Counted from the first letter of the stretch, positions 48,395-57,908 are shown. The stretch: DNA of 64,000 nucleotides from Ruminococcaceae bacterium FB2012 (GCA_900104495.1 FMXS01000004.1:310001-374000), one strand, 5' to 3'. Made by a program: numbers and translations. Notes: a model not told the origin generated them from the letters alone.

Positions 48395-50878
48395 ATGGAT
48401 AACAAGAATAAGTCTGTTCTGCCTGTCGAATACGGCAGATATATAATAAATAACGAAGATGAATACAGAGTCGTAAAGCTTCTTGAAGGTTTTACCGAGA
48501 TGTCGGGCTATACTATGGAAGACATTCAGCGTGATGACCTGAAACTCACGTCCTTTGTTCCCGACAGTGACAGAGAACTTTATGTCAGCTTCCTTAATAA
48601 TATCCTTGCAGGAGAGATCGGTTCTTATCTTCAGCACCGATTTGTCAGAAAAGACGGTACAGTCCTTGAGGTGCTTTGCTTCGGCGAGCCGTTTTTTGAC
48701 GAGAACGGATTATCTCTTTCAAAGATAACTATATGTAATGTTTCCGATATGGTGGACGCTCAGGAAAAATATTCCACCAATCTTGCCGAACTTGAAGCCG
48801 TAGCCGCTAATATTCCCGGCGGAGTTGCGGTCTACGAGATCGTAGGCGACGAGCTTAAACTGCTCAAAGCCAATGACGAGTATTATCATCTGTTCGGCTA
48901 TGAATCTCCGGAGGCACATCCGGGATACGGCGGCAAAGTTTTCAGACGTCCCGAAGTGGTTGACCTTGTGGCCGAGGCATCGACTTATCTCCATACGGGA
49001 AAGATTCACGATAAGGACGTTGTCTTCTATAAAACCGACGGCACCCCGATCTGGGTAAGGACAAGGACCAAATTCCTTGAACCTGCCGCTTCCGGGAACT
49101 ATACGATGTGCGTCGTGTTTATCGATATCACGGCTTACAAAAGGGCGGAGCGCGAGATCAAAAACCAGCAGGAGAGAATTGATTTTATCGCCGAAAATAC
49201 CGACGAGATCTTTTTTGAATACCATATCGATGAAGATGTGATGATAATCTCCAACTGCCTCAACCGCTATGCCGAGGATGACAACCATATCAAAGGCTAT
49301 CTGAATAACGAAAAGTTCAAGAAATTCGTGCATCCCGAGGACCAGGAGAAATTCAAGAACCGTCTGATCCAGGTCTCCTTTGCTCCTCAGCGGGGAAGTC
49401 TGCATTTCCGCACAAAGGCTTATGACGACGATTATACCTGGTACAAAGCTACCTATGTCAGCACCTCTGACGAGCTTGGCAAAGTCAGCAGGATCTACGG
49501 CAGGATATATAATGTTGATAACGTCCAGAAGCTGAAAAACAAGATCGTCAGCGATAAGGCGGAGATCGAAAGACTGTCAACTACCGATCAAGTCACCGGC
49601 CTGCTTATGAGAAAGGCTTTCAAGGATAAGGTCACAAATTATCTTGCAGGCGAGTTTGACAGCAGATACTGCTATGCAGTCATATACTCGGATATCAACG
49701 ATTTTTCGTATGTCAACGATTATTTCGGCTTTGATTCGGGCAATCAGATGCTTCACGATTTTGCTCAGGAGATCCTGAAATCTCCATTCTGCGTTTATTC
49801 GAGCAGGATCTATTCGGACTTCTATGTCACCTTCGCTAAAGGCGATTCAAGAGACGAGATCATAGAAGCCGTAAAAGATACAAATACACGCTTCAACAAC
49901 GAGCAGAAGCTGAAATATCCCGCTTCCGATCTTCACATTTCAAGCGGTGTATACTTCCTCTCCGGTAATGATATCGACGTTACTATCGCTATCGACAATG
50001 CCGACCTTGCAAGAAGAAGCGTCAAAGGCGTAAAGGAGATACCCTGCGGGATCTATTCCGACCGTATGAGGAAGCAGCGCAGCCACGAACAGCAGATCGC
50101 TGCCGAATTGAAAAACGCTTTGCAGACAGGTCAGATAGAGCTGTTCCTCCAGCCAAAGTTCTCACTCGATACCAGAGAACTTATCGGCGCCGAGGCCCTC
50201 AGCCGCTGGAGAAATCCCGACGGCAGCTATAAGCTCCCTTATGAGTTTATTTCCGTGCTGGAAAAAGTGGGATATATAGTCGATCTCGATATGTATATTT
50301 ACGAGTCTTTGTTAAAGACCATGTCCAGGTGGAAGAGGGAAGGCTACAAGCTTTTCCCGGTGTCGATAAACTTCTCCCGCAACCATGCCAGTCACAGGAA
50401 TTTTGTTGACAGGCTCACCGCACTATCTGATTTTTATAAGGTTGATCCTTCGCTGATCGAGATAGAGATCACAGAAAGCTCCTTTATGCAGGACTTCAAT
50501 GCTCTCTACAATGATATGAAGAAACTCCGTGAACGCGGCTTCAAGATCGACATCGACGACTTTGGCATGGGCTATTCCTCCCTCAGCGTACTGCTGAATG
50601 CTCCGGTAGATATTGTTAAGGTGGATAAAGTGTTCATCGACAACATCGCTTCGAGCCCCCAGGCAAGAGACTATGTAAATCAGATCTGTTCACTTATCAA
50701 TCTGACCAACAAGGCTATCGTTTTTGAAGGCGTTGAAACTGAGGCTCAAGCTCAGATCCTTGCAAATTCCGGCCATAAAATGGCTCAAGGGTGGCTCTTT
50801 GATAAGGCTATCTCTGTTGCTGAGTTTGAAAAGAAGTATATGACCGATAAAATGAAGGCCGATTCCTCAAACAACTGA
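48395..50878 (+). CDS. triple-PAS, degenerate GGDEF, EAL phosphodiesterase
   Basis: About 827 residues, starting at the ATG at 48395 behind GGGAGGTG. Three PAS-like domains are visible in the first 400 residues (GFTEMSGYTMEDI; IPGGVAVYEIVGDELKLLKA; NTDEIFFEYHIDEDVMIISN). The GGDEF fold (DQVTGLLMRKAF, YSDINDFSYVND) ends in RIYSDFYVTF, so the cyclase signature is lost. The EAL domain keeps EALSRWRNP, SINFSRNH, EITESSF, DDFGMGYSS, KVDKVF, EGVET and QGWLFDK, and should be an active phosphodiesterase. It stands apart from the main cluster as a single gene with its own promoter and terminator. Confidence 0.92.
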   Translation: MDNKNKSVLPVEYGRYIINNEDEYRVVKLLEGFTEMSGYTMEDIQRDDLKLTSFVPDSDRELYVSFLNNILAGEIGSYLQHRFVRKDGTVLEVLCFGEPFFDENGLSLSKITICNVSDMVDAQEKYSTNLAELEAVAANIPGGVAVYEIVGDELKLLKANDEYYHLFGYESPEAHPGYGGKVFRRPEVVDLVAEASTYLHTGKIHDKDVVFYKTDGTPIWVRTRTKFLEPAASGNYTMCVVFIDITAYKRAEREIKNQQERIDFIAENTDEIFFEYHIDEDVMIISNCLNRYAEDDNHIKGYLNNEKFKKFVHPEDQEKFKNRLIQVSFAPQRGSLHFRTKAYDDDYTWYKATYVSTSDELGKVSRIYGRIYNVDNVQKLKNKIVSDKAEIERLSTTDQVTGLLMRKAFKDKVTNYLAGEFDSRYCYAVIYSDINDFSYVNDYFGFDSGNQMLHDFAQEILKSPFCVYSSRIYSDFYVTFAKGDSRDEIIEAVKDTNTRFNNEQKLKYPASDLHISSGVYFLSGNDIDVTIAIDNADLARRSVKGVKEIPCGIYSDRMRKQRSHEQQIAAELKNALQTGQIELFLQPKFSLDTRELIGAEALSRWRNPDGSYKLPYEFISVLEKVGYIVDLDMYIYESLLKTMSRWKREGYKLFPVSINFSRNHASHRNFVDRLTALSDFYKVDPSLIEIEITESSFMQDFNALYNDMKKLRERGFKIDIDDFGMGYSSLSVLLNAPVDIVKVDKVFIDNIASSPQARDYVNQICSLINLTNKAIVFEGVETEAQAQILANSGHKMAQGWLFDKAISVAEFEKKYMTDKMKADSSNN

Positions 50879-50887
50879 ATAACAAAG

Positions 50888-50915
50888 ACGGCAGGATCTT
50901 TTGTCCTGCCGTTTG
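50888..50915 (+). terminator. terminator of the gene at 48395
   Basis: ACGGCAGGA and TCCTGCCGT form a 9-bp stem followed by TTG. Confidence 0.75.
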
Positions 50916-50956
50916 TGTTATGAACTCTTTTTAAATGCTGTCATACTATAAATACC

Positions 50957-50986
50957 AAAAAAGGAGCACCTTCTGCGGTGCTCCTT
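50957..50986 (-). terminator. terminator of fakA
   Basis: Minus strand AAGGAGCACC and GGTGCTCCTT form a 10-bp stem followed by a T run, six bases after the fakA stop. Confidence 0.85.
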
Positions 50987-50991
50987 GATCG

Positions 50992-52626
50992 TTATTCAAC
51001 TGATATTATGTAATAGTATACCGGCTGTCCGCCGCTTATGAGATTTATATCCATGTTGGGATATTTAGCTCTCAGATGCGAGGCCAGGTTTTCGGCGGCA
51101 TCGTCGGAAACATCACTACCGTAAAGGATAGTGATATACGAAGAATCACCCTTGACCAGCTTCTTGGTCAGCTTGTATGCGCCCTTTGAAAGGTCCTTCT
51201 CAACGAAGCTGAGCTTGCCGTTTTCAAGACAGAGGATCTCGCCCTGCTTGATGATATGTCCGTCATAGTCGGAATCACGGGCTGCAAAGGTCACCATACC
51301 TGTCGAAACTCTTTCGAGAGCCTTGGTCATCTCGGTGCGGTTCGTATTGAAATCAGCATCGGGATCAAAGGCCAGCATCGCGCTCATGCCCTGGGGAATA
51401 GTTCTTGTCTGAAGCACGCAGACTTTTCTGTCCGCAAGCTTTACTGCCTGCTCCGCCGCCATGATGATATTCTTGTTGTTTGGCAGGACGAAAACGATCT
51501 CTGCCGGCGTTTGTATTATAGCCGCAAGAATATCCTGCGTGGAGGGATTCATAGTCTGTCCGCCCTTGACGATCCGGTCAACGCCTATGTCCTTGAACAT
51601 AGTCTCTATGCCGACTCCGGCGGCTACCGCAACAAATCCGTATTTCTTTTCGGGCTTTGCAGGAGTGATCTTGGTCTCGGCTTCTTTCTTGCGGGCCTTG
51701 TGCTGGAGCTTCATATTCTCGATCTTCGGCAGATTGATATAACCGAATTGAAGTCCTTTCTGTATAGCAAGGCCGGGATCGTTAGTGTGAACGTGTACCT
51801 TGATGATATCCTCATCGTCCACGACAACAACGCAGTCTCCGATAGTTTCAAGGTAAGCGCGGAGCTTTGAAGCATCCTCGCAGCCGCTTTTCTTGGTGAT
51901 TATCATTTCGGTGCAGTAGGTGAAGTGGATATCCTGATCGAAATCGCCAACTACGGAGGAGAAAGTATCGACCGTAACGGCTTCCTTTTTCTTAGCGTTT
52001 TTGGGTTCAACGATCTTTCCGCCGTTGAAAACGTCTCTCATAGCGCAGAAGATCACCAGCAGACCTTTTCCGCCGGCGTCAACGACTCCTGCTTTTGCAA
52101 GGACGGGAAGCAGCTTGGGAGTCTCGGAAAGTGTAAGCTCTGCCTGCTTGCAGACCTCGTCCCAGATCTTAACGGGGTCGTGCTTGGTGCGGAGGACCTC
52201 TCTCGCTCTCTCGGCGGATTCTCTTGCAACAGTAAGTATCGTACCTTCTGTCGGCTTCATTACGGATTTATATGCACCTTCAACACCCGTTTCAAGGGCC
52301 GCGACTATATTCTCGCCCGTAACGCTCTTCGCGCCTTTAAGTGCCTTTGAGAAGCCTCTGAATATCAGCGAGAGGATAACGCCCGAGTTTCCTCTTGCAC
52401 CTCTCAGAAGAGCGGATGCCGCAGTTTTTGCGACCGTTCCTGCTTCAACATCGTCCGGCAGGTTTTTAAGCTCGGCCACACTGTTGCCGATAGTCATGGA
52501 CATATTCGTTCCCGTATCGCCGTCCGGTACAGGGAAAACATTCAGCTCATCAACTGCTTTTTTATTGTTGGAAATGCTGTTAGCGGCGCTTATGATCGCG
52601 TCACGAAGCACACTGCCTTTTATCAC
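50992..52626 (-). CDS. fakA: fatty acid kinase FakA (DAK2/DegV-type)
   Basis: The protein is 544 residues, starting at a GTG behind GGAGG. The N-terminal DAK2/DhaL-like kinase domain has FPVPDGDTGTNMSMT with the metal-binding aspartates and LRGARGNSGVILSLIFRGF. A middle domain has CTEMIITKKSG and VHVHTNDPG. The C-terminal domain is the FakA/YloV type (FVLPNNKNIIMAAEQAV; ILYGSDVSDDAAE). FakA phosphorylates fatty acids held by a FakB protein so that they enter phospholipid synthesis. The gene follows asp23, the usual pairing in Firmicutes. Confidence 0.92.
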   Translation of the reverse strand: MIKGSVLRDAIISAANSISNNKKAVDELNVFPVPDGDTGTNMSMTIGNSVAELKNLPDDVEAGTVAKTAASALLRGARGNSGVILSLIFRGFSKALKGAKSVTGENIVAALETGVEGAYKSVMKPTEGTILTVARESAERAREVLRTKHDPVKIWDEVCKQAELTLSETPKLLPVLAKAGVVDAGGKGLLVIFCAMRDVFNGGKIVEPKNAKKKEAVTVDTFSSVVGDFDQDIHFTYCTEMIITKKSGCEDASKLRAYLETIGDCVVVVDDEDIIKVHVHTNDPGLAIQKGLQFGYINLPKIENMKLQHKARKKEAETKITPAKPEKKYGFVAVAAGVGIETMFKDIGVDRIVKGGQTMNPSTQDILAAIIQTPAEIVFVLPNNKNIIMAAEQAVKLADRKVCVLQTRTIPQGMSAMLAFDPDADFNTNRTEMTKALERVSTGMVTFAARDSDYDGHIIKQGEILCLENGKLSFVEKDLSKGAYKLTKKLVKGDSSYITILYGSDVSDDAAENLASHLRAKYPNMDINLISGGQPVYYYIISVE

Positions 52627-52651
52627 TGGTTTATCCTCCTATACTCAACTG

Positions 52652-53002
52652 TCAGTCTACCAGTCCGTCAATATAAACATTAACGGATTCGACCTCGATA
52701 CCCGCAAGGTCCGATACCACATAGCTTACCTTGTGAGCTATGCTTTCGGAGATCGCAACGGCATTGACACCGTAAGTTACCGTAATATGCAGATCGATCG
52801 TCAGCTTGTTGTCATTCTGCTTAATGATAACTCCGTTGTTTGCAGCGTGATTCTTTCTGACGATATTGTTCATGCTCTGAACAGCGCCGTAATAGTTCAT
52901 CCCGGCAACGCCGAAGCAGCTCTCCGCTGTCTGAGAAATAAGAGAACGCAGATATTTGGCAGAAATGCCGATACTTCCGATATGATTGTTGACCTTTATC
53001 AC
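52652..53002 (-). CDS. Asp23/Gls24 family protein
   Basis: About 116 residues. The ribosome site GGAGGGAG is best placed for a GTG at 53002, giving VIKVNNHIGSIGISAKYL. Conserved family parts are the GxIxIS start, AGMNYYGAVQSM, and the sheet LTIDLHITVTYGVNAVAIS. The family includes alkaline-shock and envelope-associated proteins; members next to fakA (YloU-type) are common but their role is unclear. It is cotranscribed with fakA, 25 nt away. Confidence 0.88.
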   Translation of the reverse strand: MIKVNNHIGSIGISAKYLRSLISQTAESCFGVAGMNYYGAVQSMNNIVRKNHAANNGVIIKQNDNKLTIDLHITVTYGVNAVAISESIAHKVSYVVSDLAGIEVESVNVYIDGLVD

Positions 53003-53164
53003 AAAAGTCACTCCCTCCGCAATTATATGCATATGACAAAGAGATCTTTATTCATATATAATACATTATATCATACATCTTTCAGTTTTTCAAGGGGTTT
53101 TTCAAAAACTATACAATTTGATATATTAATTGTTTACAAAATGAAATCAATTTGAAAGATATCA

Positions 53165-53193
53165 TTGACAAGGGGTGTTTGGTATGATAAAAT
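53165..53193 (+). promoter_or_regulatory. promoter of the Ser/Asp/Thr-rich lipoprotein gene
   Basis: TTGACA, 17-nt spacer, TAAAAT, 42 nt before the start. Confidence 0.7.
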
Positions 53194-53235
53194 ATAAATA
53201 GTTATCGTTTCCTGTAGTTTTGTAGGAGGATTGTA

Positions 53236-53895
53236 ATGAAACTTAAATTGGTCGCTATTGCGGCGATATGCCTTATATTCAGTTCCTGTTCACTGTTTTC
53301 AAGCGGTGATGCCAAATCCGTTCTGACGCCAAAAACTCCTCAAGGCGCTGAAACTGAGGTTTCGGCAGACGGAGCTTCTTCTTACGAAGAACAGAATGGA
53401 TCATCGTCTTCCGAAGCTGACAGCGACAGTTCCGAAGTTTCCGAATCTGAGGATGATTCTGATGATGATTCTAAAAAGGAGACTACAAAAGCACCCGATT
53501 CGGACTCCGAGTCCGATACTGAGTCCGAACTCGAACCCGAGCGCAGGACTACCACGTCACGCAAAACCACTGTCAAAAGAGTGACTACCCCCGAGCAGAT
53601 CGTTACCACCGATCCCGAAGAGGTTACCGAACCCCAGGATGTGCCCGAGGAAACGCAGGCCACTACCCCCGCAACAGAGCAGCAGACCGAAGCCCAGGCA
53701 GATACTACCACTCCAGCCTCACGTCCCACCGTGACTACTACTTCCAAAAAATCGGTACGTCCCGTATCAAGAACGACGCCGGTGTCAAAAGAGTCGCAAT
53801 CTCAGACCACTAAGCCGGAAGAAGCGGTAATAGATATACCGCCGGAGAGCGTGGTCACCGTTACCAGCGATACCGATGACGATGACTGGTCTTGA
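53236..53895 (+). CDS. low-complexity Ser/Asp/Thr-rich lipoprotein
   Basis: The protein is 219 residues with a lipoprotein signal (ICLIFSSC, cysteine at residue 18). The whole mature chain is low complexity. There is a Ser/Asp/Glu block (SSSEADSDSSEVSESEDDSD), then a Thr/Pro/Glu block (TTPEQIVTTDPEEVTEPQD), and repeated TT(K/S)K-type stretches. No folded domain is seen. Such chains usually act as cell-wall-spanning spacers or sites for glycosylation. The gene lies upstream of a membrane protein gene and the cca operon. Confidence 0.75.
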   Translation: MKLKLVAIAAICLIFSSCSLFSSGDAKSVLTPKTPQGAETEVSADGASSYEEQNGSSSSEADSDSSEVSESEDDSDDDSKKETTKAPDSDSESDTESELEPERRTTTSRKTTVKRVTTPEQIVTTDPEEVTEPQDVPEETQATTPATEQQTEAQADTTTPASRPTVTTTSKKSVRPVSRTTPVSKESQSQTTKPEEAVIDIPPESVVTVTSDTDDDDWS

Positions 53896-53934
53896 TATTT
53901 ATACTGATTTCCCGATTTATGGAGTGATTTTTTA

Positions 53935-54570
53935 ATGAAAAAACACGCGCGGCTTATTGCCTCAATAGTGACCGGCATTTTTCTTGGCCTCGCTTGTGCC
54001 GCCTGCGACGGCAGAGTTGACAGCGTATGGTTTTCCCTTGAAACAGCGGCTATGGTGCTTTTCACTGTTATATATTTCTTCGGAGAAGGCGAATCCGGAA
54101 ACACCTTTGAAAGCTGTCTCACAAGCTTGATCTTATCATTTCTGCCGGGACTGCTTTGGGTGGTCATTCTCAGATCAAAAAGCTATTTCGGGTATTCCGG
54201 CGGAAGGCTTATAGGCGGTTCAATGGTCTGCGGACTGTTTATTTTCCTGTGCATCCTGCTTTCGCGTCACGAGGTCGGGCCTTTGAGAGCCGCTTTCGGA
54301 AGGAATATGCTCCCGGCATTCTTTGCGGTCGCGGGCGTCCATCGGCTTGTAAAATATTTCAAGGACCTGGACAGCTTCACCATCAGCTTCAAGGATAATC
54401 TTTGTTTACACGGACTGCTGTTCGTACTTTTTGCCCTCGGCGTGTTTATAGGTGCCAACCGTTCCAAACTTATCAAGCTTGAATCGTATATCGCCGCCGC
54501 CGTGTGGGGCGGTGTCTTCACCGTGCTGCATCTGCTGGATTTTATCACCGTACCCGTGCTGGATGTGTGA
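53935..54570 (+). CDS. six-helix membrane protein of unknown function
   Basis: The protein is 211 residues with about six hydrophobic helices and short loops. The sequence includes FLGLACAACDGRVDSVWF near the start and DSFTISFKDNLCLHGLLFVL in the middle. No transporter or enzyme motif is recognised. It is 4 nt before the gene at 54575. Confidence 0.7.
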   Translation: MKKHARLIASIVTGIFLGLACAACDGRVDSVWFSLETAAMVLFTVIYFFGEGESGNTFESCLTSLILSFLPGLLWVVILRSKSYFGYSGGRLIGGSMVCGLFIFLCILLSRHEVGPLRAAFGRNMLPAFFAVAGVHRLVKYFKDLDSFTISFKDNLCLHGLLFVLFALGVFIGANRSKLIKLESYIAAAVWGGVFTVLHLLDFITVPVLDV

Positions 54571-54574
54571 ACGC

Positions 54575-55027
54575 ATGAAACGTATCGAGATCTTTGAGGA
54601 AGGCTTTTTCCTTACATTTGTGATCGACGGCGGCAAGGCATTTGTCGTCAAAGCTCCGATGAACTCTCCCTGTATCGGAATGCACGATCTTATCCCTCTT
54701 CCGCCTGTCTTAGGAAGTACGGAAGACTTTTGGTTTGACGGCTATGAAGATACCGGGAACCAGACGGGCAGGGCAGTGACGCTGTCATTTCTCCGTCAGA
54801 GCGACGGGATGTCAGCAAAGGTGGTATTTCAGTTCTGCAAGGGACGCGGAGCAATGAAAGTTTCCGTGACTGTTAAAAGTCCCTGCGGTGTCTGCTCTCC
54901 GCAGATATTACGGTTTTCCGAACTGTTTGAGAACTGTCTTGAGGGCGTTGAGCATTCTTTGTCGGAGGACAGTTCAGAGCAGTTTTCTTTAAAAAATGAT
55001 CTTAACGAAAAGGAGGTATCCCGATGA
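54575..55027 (+). CDS. 150-residue protein coupled to cca
   Basis: The start is the ATG at 54575; no strong ribosome site is seen, consistent with coupling to the preceding gene. The first 110 residues are a beta-rich soluble domain (IEIFEEGFFLTFVIDGGKAF; MKVSVTVKSPCGVCSPQ), followed by an acidic helical tail. It overlaps the cca start by four bases (ATGA). No family is recognised. Confidence 0.68.
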   Translation: MKRIEIFEEGFFLTFVIDGGKAFVVKAPMNSPCIGMHDLIPLPPVLGSTEDFWFDGYEDTGNQTGRAVTLSFLRQSDGMSAKVVFQFCKGRGAMKVSVTVKSPCGVCSPQILRFSELFENCLEGVEHSLSEDSSEQFSLKNDLNEKEVSR

Positions 55028-56352
55028 TCCAGGTCCCCGATTATGTAGTAAAAGCGATCGAACTGCTGGAAAAGGGCGGCTTTGAAGCATACTGCGTCGG
55101 CGGATGTGTCAGAGACAGTCTGCTCGGATGTGAACCCAGCGATTGGGATGTCTGTACCTCCGCGACCCCGGAAGAGATGAAGGTCTGTTTTGAGGGCCTC
55201 CGCACCATTGATACCGGAATAAGACACGGCACCTTGACGGTCATCGTTGACCGTAACCCCCTGGAGATAACCACATACCGCACCGACGGGGCTTACGCTT
55301 CTCACCGCAGGCCCGTAAGCGTTAATTTCATCCGTGAACTCAGCGGAGATATATCCCGCCGGGATTTCACCGTAAATGCAATGTGCTGCGACAAGAACGG
55401 CGCTGTTACCGATATGTTCGGCGGCACCGAAGACCTGTCCCGGAAGATAATCCGATGTGTAGGCGACCCGGAAGAGCGCTTTGAAGAAGACGCTCTAAGG
55501 ATAATGCGTGCTCTTCGTTTTGCTTCCACCCTCAGCTTCGAGATCGAAAAGGAAACTGCCGATGCGCTCTTCAGCAAGAAGAACCTTCTTGAATATATTT
55601 CCGTTGAACGTGTTTTCTCAGAACTTAAAAAACTTATCTGCGGACGTAATGCCGCTAAAGTCCTTGATGATTACAAGGAAATAATTGCCTCGGTCATTCC
55701 GGAGATAACCCCTTGTTTCGGATTTGAACAACACAACGTACATCATTGCTACGATGTCTGGACGCATATCGTCAAAAGCGTGGGAAATGTCAGAAAGGAT
55801 GAAAGGCTTCGTCTTGCTATGCTTTTCCACGATATAGGCAAGCCTTCAATGGCTCGTTTCGACGAGGACGGCACCGGGCATTTCAAGGGCCACCAGATCA
55901 AAAGTGCCGAAATGCTCACCGAGATACTTGACCGATTCCACTGCGATAATGCCACACTTGCCTACGTCCGTGACCTGGTGATCGAACACGATAACCGCAT
56001 TCCCATTGCGCGGAAAAATGTCAAGCGCTTTATGGCTAAGCACAGCTTTGATTTCTTTATGGATTATCTTGAAGTAAGGCGTGCCGATACCATGGCACAG
56101 TCAGATTATCTGCGGCAGGAAAAGCTTGATGAGCTTGAAAAGCTTGCTATGATCGCCGTGGAAGTCAATAATGAAAACTGCTGTCTGAAAGTCACTGATC
56201 TTGCCGTTGACGGAAAGGATATGATCTCCCTCGGCATGAGCGGCAGACAGATCGGCGCTATGCTCCAGAGGCTTCTTGATCTTGTGGTGGATGACAAGCT
56301 GGAAAATGACCGTAACGTACTCCTTGAATACGCAAAGGAGCGAATAAGATGA
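55024..56352 (+). CDS. cca: CCA tRNA nucleotidyltransferase with HD domain
   Basis: The protein is 442 residues. The nucleotidyltransferase head has YCVGGCVRDSLLG and the metal-binding DWDVCTSATPEE. The next motif is ISRRDFTVNAM and then PEERFEEDALRIMRALRFA, which read the nucleotide and the tRNA. A C-terminal HD-like domain contains RLAMLFHDIGKP and HDNRIPI. It adds or repairs the CCA end of tRNAs. HD-bearing class II members can also be poly(A) polymerases, but CCA addition is most likely in Firmicutes. It is in a coupled operon with its neighbours on both sides. Confidence 0.92.
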   Translation: MIQVPDYVVKAIELLEKGGFEAYCVGGCVRDSLLGCEPSDWDVCTSATPEEMKVCFEGLRTIDTGIRHGTLTVIVDRNPLEITTYRTDGAYASHRRPVSVNFIRELSGDISRRDFTVNAMCCDKNGAVTDMFGGTEDLSRKIIRCVGDPEERFEEDALRIMRALRFASTLSFEIEKETADALFSKKNLLEYISVERVFSELKKLICGRNAAKVLDDYKEIIASVIPEITPCFGFEQHNVHHCYDVWTHIVKSVGNVRKDERLRLAMLFHDIGKPSMARFDEDGTGHFKGHQIKSAEMLTEILDRFHCDNATLAYVRDLVIEHDNRIPIARKNVKRFMAKHSFDFFMDYLEVRRADTMAQSDYLRQEKLDELEKLAMIAVEVNNENCCLKVTDLAVDGKDMISLGMSGRQIGAMLQRLLDLVVDDKLENDRNVLLEYAKERIR

Positions 56353-56828
56353 AGCGCAGGATCATCATTTTTGCGATCCTTTCTGTGCTTTGGTGCGGGT
56401 TTATCTTCTATCTTTCGGCAGAAAACTCGGAAGAGTCCTCCGAGAGAAGCGGAGAGGTCATCACCACTGTATGCGAGATCGTTATTCCCGATTTCAGTTC
56501 TTATTCGGAATCTGAAAAAGCAGATATAATCAGCGATATGTCCTTTTCGGTCAGAAAAGCCGCACATTTTACAGCTTATGCTATACTCGGTGCGCTTTTG
56601 TTCCAGGTGTTCTGCTTTGTGAAGGATAAACGGCTGAGGGCCCTGTTCTCAGTGGGCGGAGCGTTCCTGTATGCGGTCTCCGACGAGATCCACCAGTCCT
56701 TTTCTCCGGGGAGAAGCTGTGAATTCCGCGATATGATGATAGATACCGGCGGCGCGTTGCTTGCGGTGCTGATCTCACTGCTTTTTGTATATCTCAAAAA
56801 CAAACATAAAAGGCAGAAGCCCGATTGA
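56349..56828 (+). CDS. VanZ-like family membrane protein
   Basis: The protein is 159 residues and overlaps cca by ATGA. Four membrane helices are seen, with the VanZ signature AAHFTAYAILGALLF and the conserved SDEIHQSFSPGRSCEFRDMMIDTGGA split around the third and fourth helices. VanZ proteins can raise teicoplanin resistance in some enterococci, but most chromosomal members have no proven role. No other van genes are nearby, so resistance should not be assumed. Confidence 0.9.
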   Translation: MKRRIIIFAILSVLWCGFIFYLSAENSEESSERSGEVITTVCEIVIPDFSSYSESEKADIISDMSFSVRKAAHFTAYAILGALLFQVFCFVKDKRLRALFSVGGAFLYAVSDEIHQSFSPGRSCEFRDMMIDTGGALLAVLISLLFVYLKNKHKRQKPD

Positions 56829-56846
56829 TGTGCTTCTGCCTTAATT
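56812..56846. terminator. terminator after the VanZ-like gene
   Basis: GGCAGAAGC and GCTTCTGCC form a 9-bp stem overlapping the stop codon and are followed by TTAATTTT. The convergent kinase gene ends one base beyond it. Confidence 0.75.
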
Positions 56847-57908
56847 TTATGCGTCAAAGAATACCGTGAACACTGTTCCCTTGCCTTTTTCCGATTCTAC
56901 TCTTATAGTTCCTCCGCAAAGCTCGATGATGCGCTTTACCAACGGGAGCCCGAGGCCGTTGCCTTCGGAAGAGTGAGCTGAATCTCCTTGATAGAAACGC
57001 TCAAAAATGTGGTTAAGCGTCTGTTCGTCCATACCTTCTCCCTGATCGGAAATGCTTATCCTTATCCTTCCGTCATGCTTTGATGCGCGGATGGTGATAA
57101 GAGAGCCTTCTCCGCTGAATTTTATCGAATTGCCGATAACGTTCAGCCATACCTGCGAAAGCATCTCCTGATTTCCGAAGAATTCGATCTGCTCCATGTC
57201 GATGTCGAATTCAAGCTGTTTTTTAGACCATTGCTTTTCAAGCAGAAGCACGCAGGAGCGTATCTGCTCGTCAATGAAAAATGTGTCCCTTTCGGTTATG
57301 AATTCTTGATTTTCAAACTTGTTGAGCATCAGAATGTTGGTCGCAAGATTTGTGAGCCGCTTTGACTCAGAGATTATAATATCAATGTATTCCCTGCGTT
57401 TTTCCTCGGGGAGATCGTCCTTTTTGAGCCGTCTTGCAAAGCCTTCGATGGAAACTATCGGCGTCTTGAATTCGTGGGAGAAGCTGTTGATGAAGTCCGA
57501 ACGGAACATTTCCGTTCCTGCCAGTTCTTTAGTCATACGGTTAAAGTTGTCGATGACCTCAGCCACGGCTTTCGGAGTCCCCGTAGAATCTACGCTGACA
57601 TTGAAATTTCCTCGCTCCACTTCGGCAATAGCTTTTTTGAATTCGGAAAGGGGCGACAGCACCCGTTTGGCTACGATGTGTGATATTACGGTCCCGATCA
57701 ACGCGCTGGAAATGATAAAGGTCGTCATGTAAATAAACGGAGCTTCGGAACGGGAAGGGAAATATCCCAGCTTGCGGAGTATCAGTATCGTACCCAGCAC
57801 GATAAGTCCCGCGGCAAGGATTATCAAAAAAACATAAATCGAGATGTTTCTAATCAGCGACCCGTTTTTCTGTTTCAGAAAGCGGTATGGTGAAGCATCC
57901 TTGCTCAT
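56847..57908 (-). CDS. membrane histidine kinase
   Basis: The protein is 353 residues with two membrane helices near residues 20-45 and 58-80, a HAMP domain, then a kinase core. The phosphorylated histidine is in INSFSHEFKTPI. The N box is VIGNSIKFSG, the G1 box DQGEGMD and the G2 box GNGLGLPLVK. The space between the helices is very short, so it probably senses within the membrane. It overlaps the response-regulator stop (ATGA). Confidence 0.93.
   Translation of the reverse strand: MSKDASPYRFLKQKNGSLIRNISIYVFLIILAAGLIVLGTILILRKLGYFPSRSEAPFIYMTTFIISSALIGTVISHIVAKRVLSPLSEFKKAIAEVERGNFNVSVDSTGTPKAVAEVIDNFNRMTKELAGTEMFRSDFINSFSHEFKTPIVSIEGFARRLKKDDLPEEKRREYIDIIISESKRLTNLATNILMLNKFENQEFITERDTFFIDEQIRSCVLLLEKQWSKKQLEFDIDMEQIEFFGNQEMLSQVWLNVIGNSIKFSGEGSLITIRASKHDGRIRISISDQGEGMDEQTLNHIFERFYQGDSAHSSEGNGLGLPLVKRIIELCGGTIRVESEKGKGTVFTVFFDA

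Noticed and set aside
12277..50878. A cyclic-di-GMP (GEMM) riboswitch near the GGDEF/EAL genes
   Set aside because: The leaders were read for the conserved GEMM blocks and none were found.
56349..56828. Glycopeptide resistance cluster
   Set aside because: Only a VanZ-like gene is present, in a cca operon; no vanH, vanA/B, vanX or linked regulator with resistance context.
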